Source: Pontiellaceae bacterium (GTDB lineage: Bacteria; Verrucomicrobiota; Kiritimatiellia; Kiritimatiellales; Pontiellaceae). From it: 64,000 nt of DNA. The stretch covers positions 1 through 64,000 of the forward strand of contig JAFGVP010000076.1 in assembly GCA_016937945.1 (NCBI GenBank), given 5' to 3'. Below the pieces are notes generated by a model. The model made no database searches. It saw only the letters and a list, made by a program, of their open reading frames with translations, and was not told the origin of the DNA. Both the position numbers and the translations under genes were made by a program. Numbering within the stretch: position 1 is the stretch's first letter; each line of letters starts with the position of its first letter. Below are positions 9,845 to 18,421 of this stretch, one piece after another.

Positions 9845-10504
9845 GTGAGTAATGCACTGACCAGTTTTTTCAAAGGGCTGACGCGGCAGATCTCGATCAT
9901 TGCGCTGGGGCTGGCCATGGTATTTGCTTTCTTCATGCTGCTGCCGATCCTACAGGTCATCACCAAGCCGCCGACCAAGGATCTGACGATCCGTACGGTG
10001 GATGTGGCCGAGCTGGAACCGCCTCCGCCTCCTCCGATGGATGAGCCGGAACCCGAACCGGAGCCCGAACCCGAACCTCCTCCGCCGGCCGTGGATGCCC
10101 AGCCGCTCGATCTGGCACAGCTGGAGCTCGCGCTTGATCCCGGAGGAAACGGATTCGGCGGCGGTGATTTTGAAGTGAATATCGAAGGCGTGGCCGGTAA
10201 CAGCGAAGAGGTGGATGCCATCTTCTCGCTCTCGGATCTCGACCAGAAACCGCGCGTGGTTTATCAGCCGGCACCGGTCTATCCGCAGGAGCTCGCCCGT
10301 AAAGGCATGCAGGGTACGGTCTACGTTCTGTTTATCGTCGACAAAGATGGCCGGACGCGCGACCTGAAGGTTCAGAAATCAACCCATCCGGCATTTAATC
10401 AGCCCGCACTGAAGGCCGTCAAACAGTGGAAATTTGAGCCGGGCAAACGCAAGGGAAAACCGGTGCAGTTCCGGATGCGTGTTCCCATCACCTTTCAAAA
10501 GTAG
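9845..10504 (+). CDS. tonB: Energy transducer TonB
   Basis: This 219-residue protein starts with GTG. An N-terminal transmembrane helix (about 15-38) is followed by a Pro/Glu-rich spacer (EPPPPPPMDEPEPEPEPEP, about residues 57-80) that spans the periplasm. The C-terminal domain has the YPxxLARKGMQGTV and FxPGKRKGKPV signatures. It contacts the TonB box of outer-membrane receptors. The unusually regular (EP)n run is encoded by near-repeats of GAGCC/GAACC at about 10047-10078. The dedicated partner is probably the receptor at 3532. Confidence 0.93.
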   Translation: MSNALTSFFKGLTRQISIIALGLAMVFAFFMLLPILQVITKPPTKDLTIRTVDVAELEPPPPPPMDEPEPEPEPEPEPPPPAVDAQPLDLAQLELALDPGGNGFGGGDFEVNIEGVAGNSEEVDAIFSLSDLDQKPRVVYQPAPVYPQELARKGMQGTVYVLFIVDKDGRTRDLKVQKSTHPAFNQPALKAVKQWKFEPGKRKGKPVQFRMRVPITFQK

Positions 10505-10513
10505 GAATGAATC

Positions 10514-11968
10514 ATGAAACATAATTACGTGAAATATACGTTCGGGCTGGGCCTCTGTGCGTCATGGCTGCTGACCGGCGCATCCTATGCGGAAGAGCTG
10601 CAGGATGTGCTCTATGCCGTAACCGATATGTCGGATGTCGGAAGCGCCGATGAAAAATCAGAACGCAATGCGGATGCGCCGGAGGTCATGGCCATCTGGG
10701 ACAGCGAAAAGTTCCAGAAGGATTTTCTCGGAAGCTATGGAATGAATGCCGACATCGAACCGCAGGTTTCGGTGGTTGAGCGTGAGCAGATGCAGAAGGT
10801 GATGAATGTCATGTCCGATGAGGATGATATTGAAAAAGCCATGAAACTGCTGACGAAAAACTGCGGCGAATCCACCTCCCCGATCTTCGAGTTTACGCTG
10901 GCGAATCTCTATTTTCAGCAGGATAAGCTGGAGGATGCGATGAAATGGTACGACGAGGCGATCAGCCAGTTCGGCACATTTCGCCGGGCCTATAAAAACG
11001 CCGGACTGATCCATGTCCGCAATGGCGATTTTGACAAGGCGATTCCCTACCTGACGAAGACGGTCGAGCTCGGTGGAAACAGCAGCATGACCTACGGTCT
11101 GCTCGCATTTGCTTATGCCCAGACGGAAAACAATCTCTGCGCCGAGTCGGCTTACCGTCTGGCGATCCTGCTTGATCCAGAAACGATGGATTGGCAGCTC
11201 GGTCTGGCCCAGAGCCTGTTCAAGCAGCAGAAGTATGGCGACGCCGTCAGTCTCTGCCGCACACTGATTAAAAAATATCCGGATAATGCCGATTTCTGGA
11301 TGCTGCAGGCCAACGCCTATCTGGGGCTTAAGCAGCCGATGCGCGCCGCGGAAAACTATGAGTATGTGAATGTGCTCGGCAAGGCGACCTCCGACAGCAT
11401 GACGATGCTCGGCGATATTTATGTGAACGAATCGCGCTGGGATATGGCGGCGGATGCGTATCTCCGGGCGTTCGAGCTCGACGATGGCGCGCATCCGGAA
11501 AAGCCGCTGCGCGCGGCAAAGATTCTTTCGTCTCGCGGCGCCCTGAACGAGGCCCGTCGTGTACTGGTCCGGGTAGCTGAACGCAAGGCGGCGCTTGGGG
11601 AGGAATCCCTGAAAGAACTGCTGAAGCTGCAGGCGCGGGTGGCCGTGGCTGATGGCGGCGGCGAGGATGTGGTGAAGATTCTAGAAGAGGTCGTGCAGGT
11701 GGATCCGCTCGATGGCGAAGCCTACATGCTGTTGGCAAAACATTATGGCCGCAATAAGCCGGAGAAGGCGATTTTCTATTATGAGCGTGCGGAGGCGATT
11801 GAGGAGTTCGAGGCGGAAGCCAAGCTCTATCATGGCCAGCTGTTGGTCGCGGAGGCGAAGTATCAGGATGCTCTGCCGTTACTGCGCCGCGCGTATGAGC
11901 TGAAACCGCGCGAAGACATTCAGGACTACCTTAAGCAGGTGGAACGGATTGCCAAGACCCGCGGGTAG
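10514..11968 (+). CDS. Periplasmic TPR protein of the TonB cluster
   Basis: This 484-residue protein has a signal peptide (residues 1-27, ending SYAEE). About ten tetratricopeptide repeats follow from residue 120 to the end (for example 'AMKWYDEAISQFGTFRRAYKNAGLIH', consensus spacing 34). A TPR protein directly after tonB is a standard part of TtpC-type TonB clusters and is thought to help assemble the envelope-spanning complex. The spacing to tonB is 9 nt with an AGGAATG overlap, so it is in the same operon. No enzymatic motif is visible. Confidence 0.85.
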   Translation: MKHNYVKYTFGLGLCASWLLTGASYAEELQDVLYAVTDMSDVGSADEKSERNADAPEVMAIWDSEKFQKDFLGSYGMNADIEPQVSVVEREQMQKVMNVMSDEDDIEKAMKLLTKNCGESTSPIFEFTLANLYFQQDKLEDAMKWYDEAISQFGTFRRAYKNAGLIHVRNGDFDKAIPYLTKTVELGGNSSMTYGLLAFAYAQTENNLCAESAYRLAILLDPETMDWQLGLAQSLFKQQKYGDAVSLCRTLIKKYPDNADFWMLQANAYLGLKQPMRAAENYEYVNVLGKATSDSMTMLGDIYVNESRWDMAADAYLRAFELDDGAHPEKPLRAAKILSSRGALNEARRVLVRVAERKAALGEESLKELLKLQARVAVADGGGEDVVKILEEVVQVDPLDGEAYMLLAKHYGRNKPEKAIFYYERAEAIEEFEAEAKLYHGQLLVAEAKYQDALPLLRRAYELKPREDIQDYLKQVERIAKTRG

Positions 11969-11984
11969 GAGATGGAGGATGATC

Positions 11985-12683
11985 ATGTTGAATCAGTCAC
12001 GCAAAGTTCTGGTTGTTGAGGACGATGTTGCCCTGCAGGAACTGCTGCTGTTCAACCTGGAGAAGGATGGATGGGATGTCACGGTCGCTGACAGCGGCGA
12101 AACCGCGTTGCTGAAGGTCGTGGACCTGCTGCCGGATGTGATTGTGCTGGACCTGATGCTTCCGGGTGTGGACGGACGGCAGGTTTGCCAGCAGGTCCGG
12201 CGCTATCCGAAAACCCGCTCAATTCCCATCATCATGATCTCGGCGCTGGGGCAGGATGATGACGTGGTCGGTGGTCTGGAAATGGGCGCCGATGACTATA
12301 TTGCCAAGCCGTTCAGTCCTGAAGTGCTGCTGGCCCGGATTGAGGCGGTCATGCGCCGCTGTTCGGTCCGACCGGAGGAGGAATCCTCCGGCCCGATTTC
12401 CATCCACAATCTGGATATCGATCCGTTGCGGTTTTCGGTCAAGGTGGACGGCAAGTCCGTCACGCTGACGCACACGGATTTCCTGATCCTTCAGCTGCTG
12501 GCCAGCGAACCCGGCCGCGTCTATACACGCCGGCAGATCATTGATGCAGCGCACGACAGGGATGTCTCGATTTCCGAACGCTCCGTCGATGTGCAGATTG
12601 TCGGGCTCCGGCGCAAGATCGGTTCCGCCGGTCGGGTGATTGAAACCGTGCGCGGCGTCGGCTATCGGTTGAAGGAGCTTTAG
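11985..12683 (+). CDS. OmpR/PhoB-type response regulator
   Basis: This 232-residue regulator starts at ATG 11985, preceded by GGAGG at 11974-11978; ATG 11979 is also possible. The receiver domain (residues 5-120) has the acidic pair ED, the phospho-acceptor Asp in VIVLDLMLPG and the conserved Lys in YIAKPF. The winged-helix DNA-binding domain (about 135-230) shows the OmpR signature LTHTDFLILQLLASEPGRVYTR and ends with RGVGYRLKEL. The closest named family is PhoB. It lies 16 nt downstream of the TPR gene, so it is probably co-transcribed with the uptake module. No cognate histidine kinase follows directly. Confidence 0.9.
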   Translation: MLNQSRKVLVVEDDVALQELLLFNLEKDGWDVTVADSGETALLKVVDLLPDVIVLDLMLPGVDGRQVCQQVRRYPKTRSIPIIMISALGQDDDVVGGLEMGADDYIAKPFSPEVLLARIEAVMRRCSVRPEEESSGPISIHNLDIDPLRFSVKVDGKSVTLTHTDFLILQLLASEPGRVYTRRQIIDAAHDRDVSISERSVDVQIVGLRRKIGSAGRVIETVRGVGYRLKEL

Positions 12684-12777
12684 CGGACCGGGGAATTTAA
12701 ATAGTCGATCCTGAAAACCCTGCTTTTAGCCCTGCGTCATGACCTGATCCGGTCGATCAACGGCGATTGGATCTAAA

Positions 12778-12824
12778 CGCAAAGGCCGCAAAGCCCAGTG
12801 ACCAGCCTTATCAAGCACGCAAAG
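12778..12824. repeat. CGCAAAG short repeats
   Basis: The heptamer CGCAAAG occurs at 12778-12784, 12787-12793 and 12818-12824, with a degenerate copy (CGCAGAAACG) directly after. Clusters of CGCAAAG-like units are a known style of dispersed intergenic repeat in several phyla with large genomes. The first two copies are 9 bp apart. No function is implied. Confidence 0.45.
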
Positions 12825-12849
12825 AGCTGACGCAGAAACGAAGGCAACT

Positions 12850-12874
12850 GGGAAACTGCTTTGAGCAGTTTCCC
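12850..12874. other. Perfect 11-bp hairpin
   Basis: GGGAAACTGCT (12850-12860) and AGCAGTTTCCC (12864-12874) are perfectly complementary around a 3-nt loop. There is no T-run on the + side. On the - side the sequence after the stem is CAGTTGCC, also not a T-run. It is therefore not a textbook intrinsic terminator. It could still be a processing or anti-degradation structure at the 3' end of the response-regulator transcript. Confidence 0.5.
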
Positions 12875-13221
12875 GAAGTTTATTCCGGCAGCGCCCGGTA
12901 CCGTATTTCTGCCCCATGCCAATGCTCCTTTCCTGATGTTTGGTCGCAAAAGAAAAGGTTCATTCTGGCATGGGATTCTATTTTTCGAAACCGGACAGTT
13001 TCATTTACAATCTACCGTCCTTGTTGGTTGACCGGTTAAATGACTTGTTCAACCCAAATAGCCGTGTAGAATATTCACCATGGAAGAGTGTGCGGGTGTC
13101 GCGTGCATCGCATGCATCATCGCTGGACACTGTGAATTGAACCGGAGCGCCCGGGATTCTGCAGTCCTTGTCCGTGTGGTGAGTCAGTCATGGTTAAGTT
13201 GTAGGGCATTATAAAGCTGCT

Positions 13222-15864
13222 GTGAGATACAAACTCATAATCATGTTTCTAGTGAGCATCCTGCTGCGGGGTGCATTTGCTCAGGAAGTTCAGTCGCGCC
13301 CACGGGTGTTGATTCTGAATTCGTACCATACGGAATTTGTCTGGACGGCGGAGGAGACGGAAGGCATCCGGCAGGCGATCCGCGATGCGAATCTGGATGT
13401 GCAGATGCATGTCGAATTCATCGATACCAAACGAATCCAGACATCGGAATACTTTGCCGAGCTCTCAAAGCTGATGCAGATGAAATATGGGCAGCTGCCA
13501 TTGGACCTGGTGGTTGCGACCGACGACAATGCGCTCAATTTTGTACAGGAGCATCGCAAGGAGATTTTTCCCCAGGCTTCGGTGGTTTTCTGCGGCGTGA
13601 ATTATTTCCAAACGGAACGGCTGCATGAACTGCCTCAAACGACCGGCGTGAATGAGGAAATTGACGCCCAGGCTACGATTGACCTGATGTTGAAGCTGCA
13701 TCCCGGGACCAAACGTATCTTCGTGGTTAATGACACCACGACGACTGGTAAGGTCATTCAGCCGAAGCTGGAGAGCATCGGCCTTCAGTACGAGGGCCGC
13801 GTGGAGTTCCGGTATCTTCAGACGCTGACGTTGCAGCAGATCGAAGAGACGCTGTCGAAGCTGGAGTCGGGGGACCTGGTTCTGCTGACATTGATGCTGC
13901 GTGATTCGTCGGGCAGGATGTATGAATACGATGAGAGTGCCCGTCGAATCTGTGCAGCCTCGCCGGTTCCGGTGTATGGCGTCTGGGATTTCAACCTGAA
14001 ATTCGGGATCGTCGGGGGAAAGCTTGCCTCGGGCTATTATCAGGGACTGACGGCGGGAAAACTGGCCGTTCGCATTCTGAAAGGAGAAGCCGCGGTGTCC
14101 ATTGCACCGATCATGCAGAGTCCCAATCACTATATGTTTGATTGGGTTCCGATGCAGCGTTTCGGCATTGCGGAATCTTCTCTGCCGGAGGGAAGCATTA
14201 TTATGAACCGCCCGGAATTCTTCCACGAAAAATACCGAACGCAGATTTTCATTGCCGCTGTACTGTTTGTGGTGATGGTTCTCCTGCTGCTTCTACTCTG
14301 GAGTCATCTTCTCAAAACGCGGCAACGGGAGTTCAAGTTTCGGTCACTTTCAGAAAATCTGCGCATCACCCTGCAGGCGATTGGCGATGCCGTGATTGTT
14401 ACGGATGAAAATGCCGTCATCACGCGGGTGAATCCTACTGCAGTTGTCCTGACGGGATACCCGGAAGATGAGTTGATTGGACAGTCGTTCATTGATCGGG
14501 TGCACCTGATGGATGTGGATTCCCGCCAGCCGGTAAACAAGCCGATCAGGCGGTCAATTGCCTCTGAAGAGGAGCATCCCTTGGATGGCGAGTGGCTCCT
14601 GATGGATCACAGCGATGTTGAACGGCGGGTATCATGTGTTGCAGCAGTCATTCGGGATGCTTCGGGAACGGTAACCGGCATGATTCTGATCATGCGCGAC
14701 ATCACCGAGCAATTCCAGGTGCTCACGCAGTTGCATCAGTCGCAGAAGATGGATTCAGTGGGGCAGTTGGCCGGGGGAATTGCACACGATTTTAATAATA
14801 TGTTGTTGGCCATTCTCGGTGCGGCGGAGTTGCTGGATGAAGTCGTTGCAGAGGATGAAGACGCAAAGGGGCTGCTGCAGATTATCGAGGAAGCTTCGAT
14901 GCGGGCTTCTGACCTGACGAAAAAGCTGCTGGCATTCAGTCGTAAAGGTATGCAAACCTCGACTCCGGTCGATATGCATCAGGTGATTGGCGAAACCATC
15001 TCGCTGTTGAAGTGCAGTATTGACAAGCGGGTTCGGATCGAAACCCGCTTAGACGCTGAGCAGTCCATGATCGTGGGCGATCCTTCTCAGTTGCAGAATG
15101 CCTTGCTCAATCTTGGAATCAATGCCCGCGACGCCATGCCCGATGGAGGCACGCTGACGATCGCGACGTCCAATATCGATTTAGATGATGTTTTCTGCCA
15201 GGCAAGTCCGTTTGATCTGTTGCCGGGGGCTCACCTGGAAGTCACGATCAGCGATACGGGCCATGGGATGGCACCGGAAACGCTGGGGCGCATTTTTGAG
15301 CCGTTTTTTACGACAAAGGATGTAGGCAAGGGGACGGGGCTTGGACTGGCGGCGGTCTATGGCGCCATCAAGGCGCATCAGGGGGCCATTCATGCATACA
15401 GTGAGTTGGGCGAGGGGACCGTCTTTCGGATTTATCTGTCGGTGGATCATTCGTTGGCGCCGGTGTGTAACCCGTTGGCCGATGAGGTGGTTCGGGGCGA
15501 AGGAACCGTACTGCTGGTTGATGACGAACATGTGCTTCGTAAGATGGGAATGAATCTGCTGCAGGATCTGGGTTATCAGGTCATTCTGGCCGAAGACGGG
15601 CCGGAGGCGCTGGAAATCTACAAGGCGCGCAAAGATGAAATCGATCTGGTGGTCATGGATATGGTCATGCCGAAGATGACCGGCCGTCAGGTGTTTGCCC
15701 AGATTCTGGAGATCAATTCAGCCGTCCGGGTCCTGTTTTCGTCGGGATTCACCCGGGAAGGTTCCCTTGATGATGTTTTGAAACAAGGAGCGTGCGGTTT
15801 TATTCAGAAACCGTACCGACGTGCGGAATTTTCCCGGATCCTATCTTCGGCCATGCGCTCATGA
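13222..15864 (+). CDS. Hybrid histidine kinase, ABC-substrate-like sensor
   Basis: This 880-residue membrane sensor kinase starts with GTG; ATG 13243 is an alternative. Residues 1-21 are a signal peptide (ending AFAQ). Residues about 27-325 resemble the ABC transporter substrate-binding family PF04392 (VLILNSYH, FCGVNYF and VYGVWDFNLKFGIVGG signatures). A transmembrane helix lies near 338-360. A PAS domain follows (about 375-490), then HisKA with the phospho-acceptor His in GGIAHDFNN (about residue 521). The HATPase domain has NARDAMPDGG, DTGHGM and GKGTGLGLA. The C-terminal receiver domain has Asp in VVMDMVMP (about residue 812) and Lys in IQKPY. A periplasmic ligand probably drives a phosphorelay. 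No output protein is adjacent. Confidence 0.88.
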   Translation: MRYKLIIMFLVSILLRGAFAQEVQSRPRVLILNSYHTEFVWTAEETEGIRQAIRDANLDVQMHVEFIDTKRIQTSEYFAELSKLMQMKYGQLPLDLVVATDDNALNFVQEHRKEIFPQASVVFCGVNYFQTERLHELPQTTGVNEEIDAQATIDLMLKLHPGTKRIFVVNDTTTTGKVIQPKLESIGLQYEGRVEFRYLQTLTLQQIEETLSKLESGDLVLLTLMLRDSSGRMYEYDESARRICAASPVPVYGVWDFNLKFGIVGGKLASGYYQGLTAGKLAVRILKGEAAVSIAPIMQSPNHYMFDWVPMQRFGIAESSLPEGSIIMNRPEFFHEKYRTQIFIAAVLFVVMVLLLLLLWSHLLKTRQREFKFRSLSENLRITLQAIGDAVIVTDENAVITRVNPTAVVLTGYPEDELIGQSFIDRVHLMDVDSRQPVNKPIRRSIASEEEHPLDGEWLLMDHSDVERRVSCVAAVIRDASGTVTGMILIMRDITEQFQVLTQLHQSQKMDSVGQLAGGIAHDFNNMLLAILGAAELLDEVVAEDEDAKGLLQIIEEASMRASDLTKKLLAFSRKGMQTSTPVDMHQVIGETISLLKCSIDKRVRIETRLDAEQSMIVGDPSQLQNALLNLGINARDAMPDGGTLTIATSNIDLDDVFCQASPFDLLPGAHLEVTISDTGHGMAPETLGRIFEPFFTTKDVGKGTGLGLAAVYGAIKAHQGAIHAYSELGEGTVFRIYLSVDHSLAPVCNPLADEVVRGEGTVLLVDDEHVLRKMGMNLLQDLGYQVILAEDGPEALEIYKARKDEIDLVVMDMVMPKMTGRQVFAQILEINSAVRVLFSSGFTREGSLDDVLKQGACGFIQKPYRRAEFSRILSSAMRS

Positions 15865-15872
15865 TCTGATTG

Positions 15873-16103
15873 TCATACGATGTGTTCTGCTGGATTGCCG
15901 GGTCCGTATTTATCTGATATCGCCGGGCGAATGGCTTTGATTTCCTGGTCGGCGGCCCAGGCCAGCACATCCTCGCGCTTGAGCGCGGTGTCCATTAAAT
16001 CGGGGAGCTGATCCGGTCCGCAGGCACCATGTGTGGCCGCATCCGCCGAGCTTTGGGTTACAGCGTATGCGACGTGCCCGTACGCCATGGCTGCCCTGAT
16101 CAT
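15873..16103 (-). pseudogene. Unrecognised coding fragment
   Basis: This is a 76-codon open frame that ends 9 nt from the kinase gene. Its product (MIRAAMAYGHVAYAV..., ending PGNPAEHIV) has the composition of a real protein C-terminus, but I cannot assign it to a family. It abuts the broken edge of the IS1380-type fragment, and its frame stays open a few codons upstream into that junction. It looks like the 3' end of a gene truncated by rearrangement. A short intact gene is possible but there is no ribosome-binding site. Confidence 0.3.
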
Positions 16104-16537
16104 CCAGATGGTCGGATATACGATGAGATGAACTGTTCGACGAACAGGGCGTTGATCGCCACAACCGCATCGCGTTGAACCTCGTTCTCCATCCGGAAAA
16201 GCGTCGAAGGGCTGGCCAGTTCACCGTCGGTTCCGACCGCGGTCTGCATCAGGATGTTCGTGCGCAATTCGCTGTGATCGTTGAGATCTTCTTCGCCGCA
16301 TGCGATAGAATAAACCCGCAGGGCAATCATGTTACGGATCGAATGCATAACACTCGCCTGCCTGCGGGGATCAGGAATGCATTGGGCTGCTGACCGAGTC
16401 AGCCCAAGCTGCCGGTCCGCCTGTTTAAGCAGCATGACGCCTCCTGAAGAGGAGATGTTTCCTCCGGAAAAGTCGGCGTTAACCTTTCTTGATTTACAGG
16501 AAGGGAAAGCGAACGAGGTTTGTTTACATTTCGTCAT
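16100..16537 (-). pseudogene. Truncated IS1380-family transposase
   Basis: The frame starts at ATG 16537 (MTKCKQTSFAF) with an AGAGAAAG box upstream. It encodes the N-terminal 145 residues of an IS1380-type transposase. The family-typical block is visible: GGVMLLKQADRQLGL, IPDPRRQASVMHS, and the IACGEEDLNDH and SPSTLFRMEN blocks. It stops where the family should continue into the first catalytic Asp region ('LDFDATDDP'-like). The DDE catalytic core is missing, so this is a dead remnant. Confidence 0.8.
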
Positions 16538-16610
16538 GGCGTCTTTCTCTGTGGTAAAATACTGATTTATAGCAGGTAACAAAGGAAGTGACTCTATATT
16601 GATGAGATAT

Positions 16611-16897
16611 TCAGGTTGGGTTGATCTTCACGATCTGCTGTTTTTGGAGTTCGTCGAGCACCTTGGCAGGAACGCCTTTCTTTGCCCATCGGTTCATCCG
16701 GGTGTAGATCGTGTACCAATTCCTGTAATGAGCGGGAAGTCCCCTCTACGTACAGTCCTGTTCGGCGACATACACAATGGTATTTAAAATCTCTATGTTG
16801 GAATGGGTTGCGTCACCTCGCTGAGCAGGCAGCAGGTGGGCGATCTTGTCATACTGAGGATCAGTTGGGACAGTGCAAGACTTTGATATATTTCAGG
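16611..16897 (-). pseudogene. IS5-family transposase remnant
   Basis: Read on the minus strand, one frame gives SKSCTVPTDPQYDKIAHLLP and then, after an in-frame TAG at about 16747, RGLPAHYRNWYTIYTRMNRW followed by AKKGVPAKVLDELQKQQ. This is the N-terminal DUF4096-type region of IS5-family transposases (insertion of the LP..YG.W.T.Y.R..RW motif). The stop codon and the loss of everything after 'KINPT' make it a pseudogene. It lies 74 bp from the IS1380 fragment, so this region has collected several insertions. Confidence 0.7.
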
Positions 16898-17435
16898 CAA
16901 TAGTGTTAACCGGCTCTGGTCACTCAATCGGAAGCGGGGCTGAATGTATTGGAATGATTTATGGGAAATAGGCGGCACCTTCTTGTGGGGATTATTGCCA
17001 AAGTAACGCGGTACTACATGCCGTTTCACGGCACTTTCTACGATCATAGCGTGGTAAATAACATGGAACGTGGCATTTTAACGCATCCGGAAGTATCCGC
17101 CTCGGTCAGTCCCTTTTCGGCCCGCCGGTTTTATAGAGCTGAAAGCCCCGGAAGTGCCACGTTTTGAGCTTTGTTTTGTTTATCACTTCTATCATAACGG
17201 GATACCGGAAATGTTCCTGTGAAAATATCAGCGTTTTTATCTGGTAACTTTGGTAAAAGTGTCTATTGTACCCACCTTTTCCGTTAGTTCTGTCTGGAGT
17301 GTGGCGCAAGCATTGAACCGCCGCGAGAAGGGTAGGAGCCGGAATAAACTGAATAAAAAAGTGAAATCTTTCGCTTGTGATACGTGTAGGGGGTTACTAC
17401 TCTCCTGCGCTTGTCTTTTTACGGAAGGGATATGT
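16898..17435. other. Upstream region of the str operon
   Basis: No gene is supported. A 9-bp inverted repeat, AACGTGGCA (17067-17075) and TGCCACGTT (17155-17163), encloses 79 bp. It could be the ends of a degraded small element. The last 150 bp should hold the promoter of the ribosomal operon, but I cannot pick a convincing -35/-10 pair. The ribosome-binding site of rpsL (GGAAGGGA, 17423-17430) is clear. Confidence 0.45.
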
Positions 17436-17813
17436 ATGCCTACAATTAATCAATTGGTGAGAAAGCCGCGTGCTATCGCCAAAAAGAAGAGTAAATCGCC
17501 CGCACTGGTGAACTGCCCGCAGCGTCGCGGTGTTTGCCTGCTCGTTAAGACCCAGACCCCTAAGAAGCCGAACTCGGCTCTGCGTAAGGTGGCTCGTGTT
17601 CGTTTGACCAATGGTCGCGAAGTGAATGCCTATATCGGTGGTGAAGGGCACAACCTGCAGGAGCACAGCATGGTGCTTGTTCGCGGCGGTCGTGTGAAGG
17701 ACTTGCCGGGTGTTCGCTATCACATCGTTCGTGGTGCACTCGACTGTTTGGGTGTGAATGACCGTAAGCGCGGTCGCTCGAAGTATGGTGCGAAGCGCCC
17801 TAAAGCAAAATAA
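17436..17813 (+). CDS. rpsL: 30S ribosomal protein S12
   Basis: This 125-residue protein opens [12 protein letters not shown], as in other bacterial S12. It carries the decoding-centre blocks [17 protein letters not shown] and the [15 protein letters not shown] loop. Lys in the TPKKPNS loop (the streptomycin-sensitivity position) is retained. The start at 17436 is chosen because GGAAGGGA lies 6 nt upstream and the family begins here; an upstream in-frame extension is ignored. It is the first gene of a long ribosomal operon. Confidence 0.97.
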   Translation: MPTINQLVRKPRAIAKKKSKSPALVNCPQRRGVCLLVKTQTPKKPNSALRKVARVRLTNGREVNAYIGGEGHNLQEHSMVLVRGGRVKDLPGVRYHIVRGALDCLGVNDRKRGRSKYGAKRPKAK

Positions 17814-17839
17814 ACTGCATTTGAAGGACATTAAGTAGT

Positions 17840-18313
17840 ATGGCCAGAAGACATAGAGCAGAAAAGCGCGAGCTCATTCCTGATCCGCGCTATAACAGTG
17901 AGCTCGTTGCTTACATGATCAACTGTGTAATGCAGCGCGGCAAGAAGTCGGTTGCGGCTAAGATCGTCTATGGTGCCCTGGAAGATATTCAGGCGCAGAT
18001 TAAGGACGAGGATCCGGTTGAAGTATTCACCATCGCAATCGAAAACGTCTCCCCTCGTCTGGAGGTTAAGTCCCGTCGTGTGGGTGGTGCCACCTATCAG
18101 GTTCCGTTGGAAGTTAAGCCCAAGCGTCAGGTTGCTCTTGCAACGCGCTGGCTGATCACTTTTGCCGGAAACCGTAAGGGTGTTCCCATGCAACGTGCAT
18201 TGGCTAACGAGCTGATGGATGCTTATCGTGGTCAGGGTGCTGCCATTAAAAAGCGCGACGACACGCATAAGATGGCTCAGGCTAATAAGGCCTTTGCTCA
18301 TTACCGTTGGTAA
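17840..18313 (+). CDS. rpsG: 30S ribosomal protein S7
   Basis: This 157-residue protein shows the S7 blocks MARRHRAEKRELIPDPRY, CVMQRGKKSVA and VGGATYQVPLEV. The C-terminal helix ends DDTHKMAQANKAFAHYRW. It nucleates assembly of the 30S head by binding 16S rRNA. It lies 26 nt after rpsL with AAGGACA upstream of ATG. Confidence 0.97.
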   Translation: MARRHRAEKRELIPDPRYNSELVAYMINCVMQRGKKSVAAKIVYGALEDIQAQIKDEDPVEVFTIAIENVSPRLEVKSRRVGGATYQVPLEVKPKRQVALATRWLITFAGNRKGVPMQRALANELMDAYRGQGAAIKKRDDTHKMAQANKAFAHYRW

Positions 18314-18421
18314 TAAGGGCTATACGCCGTCGATTGATATAGGAAATCTCCGAAGGACGGGGATCGCCGATGGACAGGAAGGTTCCACTCAATGGAGCCT
18401 TCCAGCTGTTGAAAAAGAGAA

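Larger units (their letters stand above)
12684..13221. other. Intergenic region with repeats
   Basis: No gene is supported in these 538 bases. The region holds a set of CGCAAAG repeats and a strong hairpin, both listed separately. It also holds a partly symmetric AT-rich element near 13023-13052 (GGTTGA with TCAACC). The upstream half contains a 23-codon open stretch at 12708-12776 that resembles a membrane-protein N-terminus but has no start codon. Confidence 0.5.

Noticed and set aside
12708-12776. 23-codon stretch resembling the start of a histidine kinase after the response regulator
   Set aside because: It has no start codon or binding site, is too short and could be chance.
12850-12874. 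Hairpin as the terminator of the response-regulator transcript
   Set aside because: The stem is perfect but there is no T-run on either side.
17067-17163. Inverted repeat AACGTGGCA/TGCCACGTT as a mobile element
   Set aside because: The arms are only 9 bp, no target duplication is seen and nothing is coded between them.
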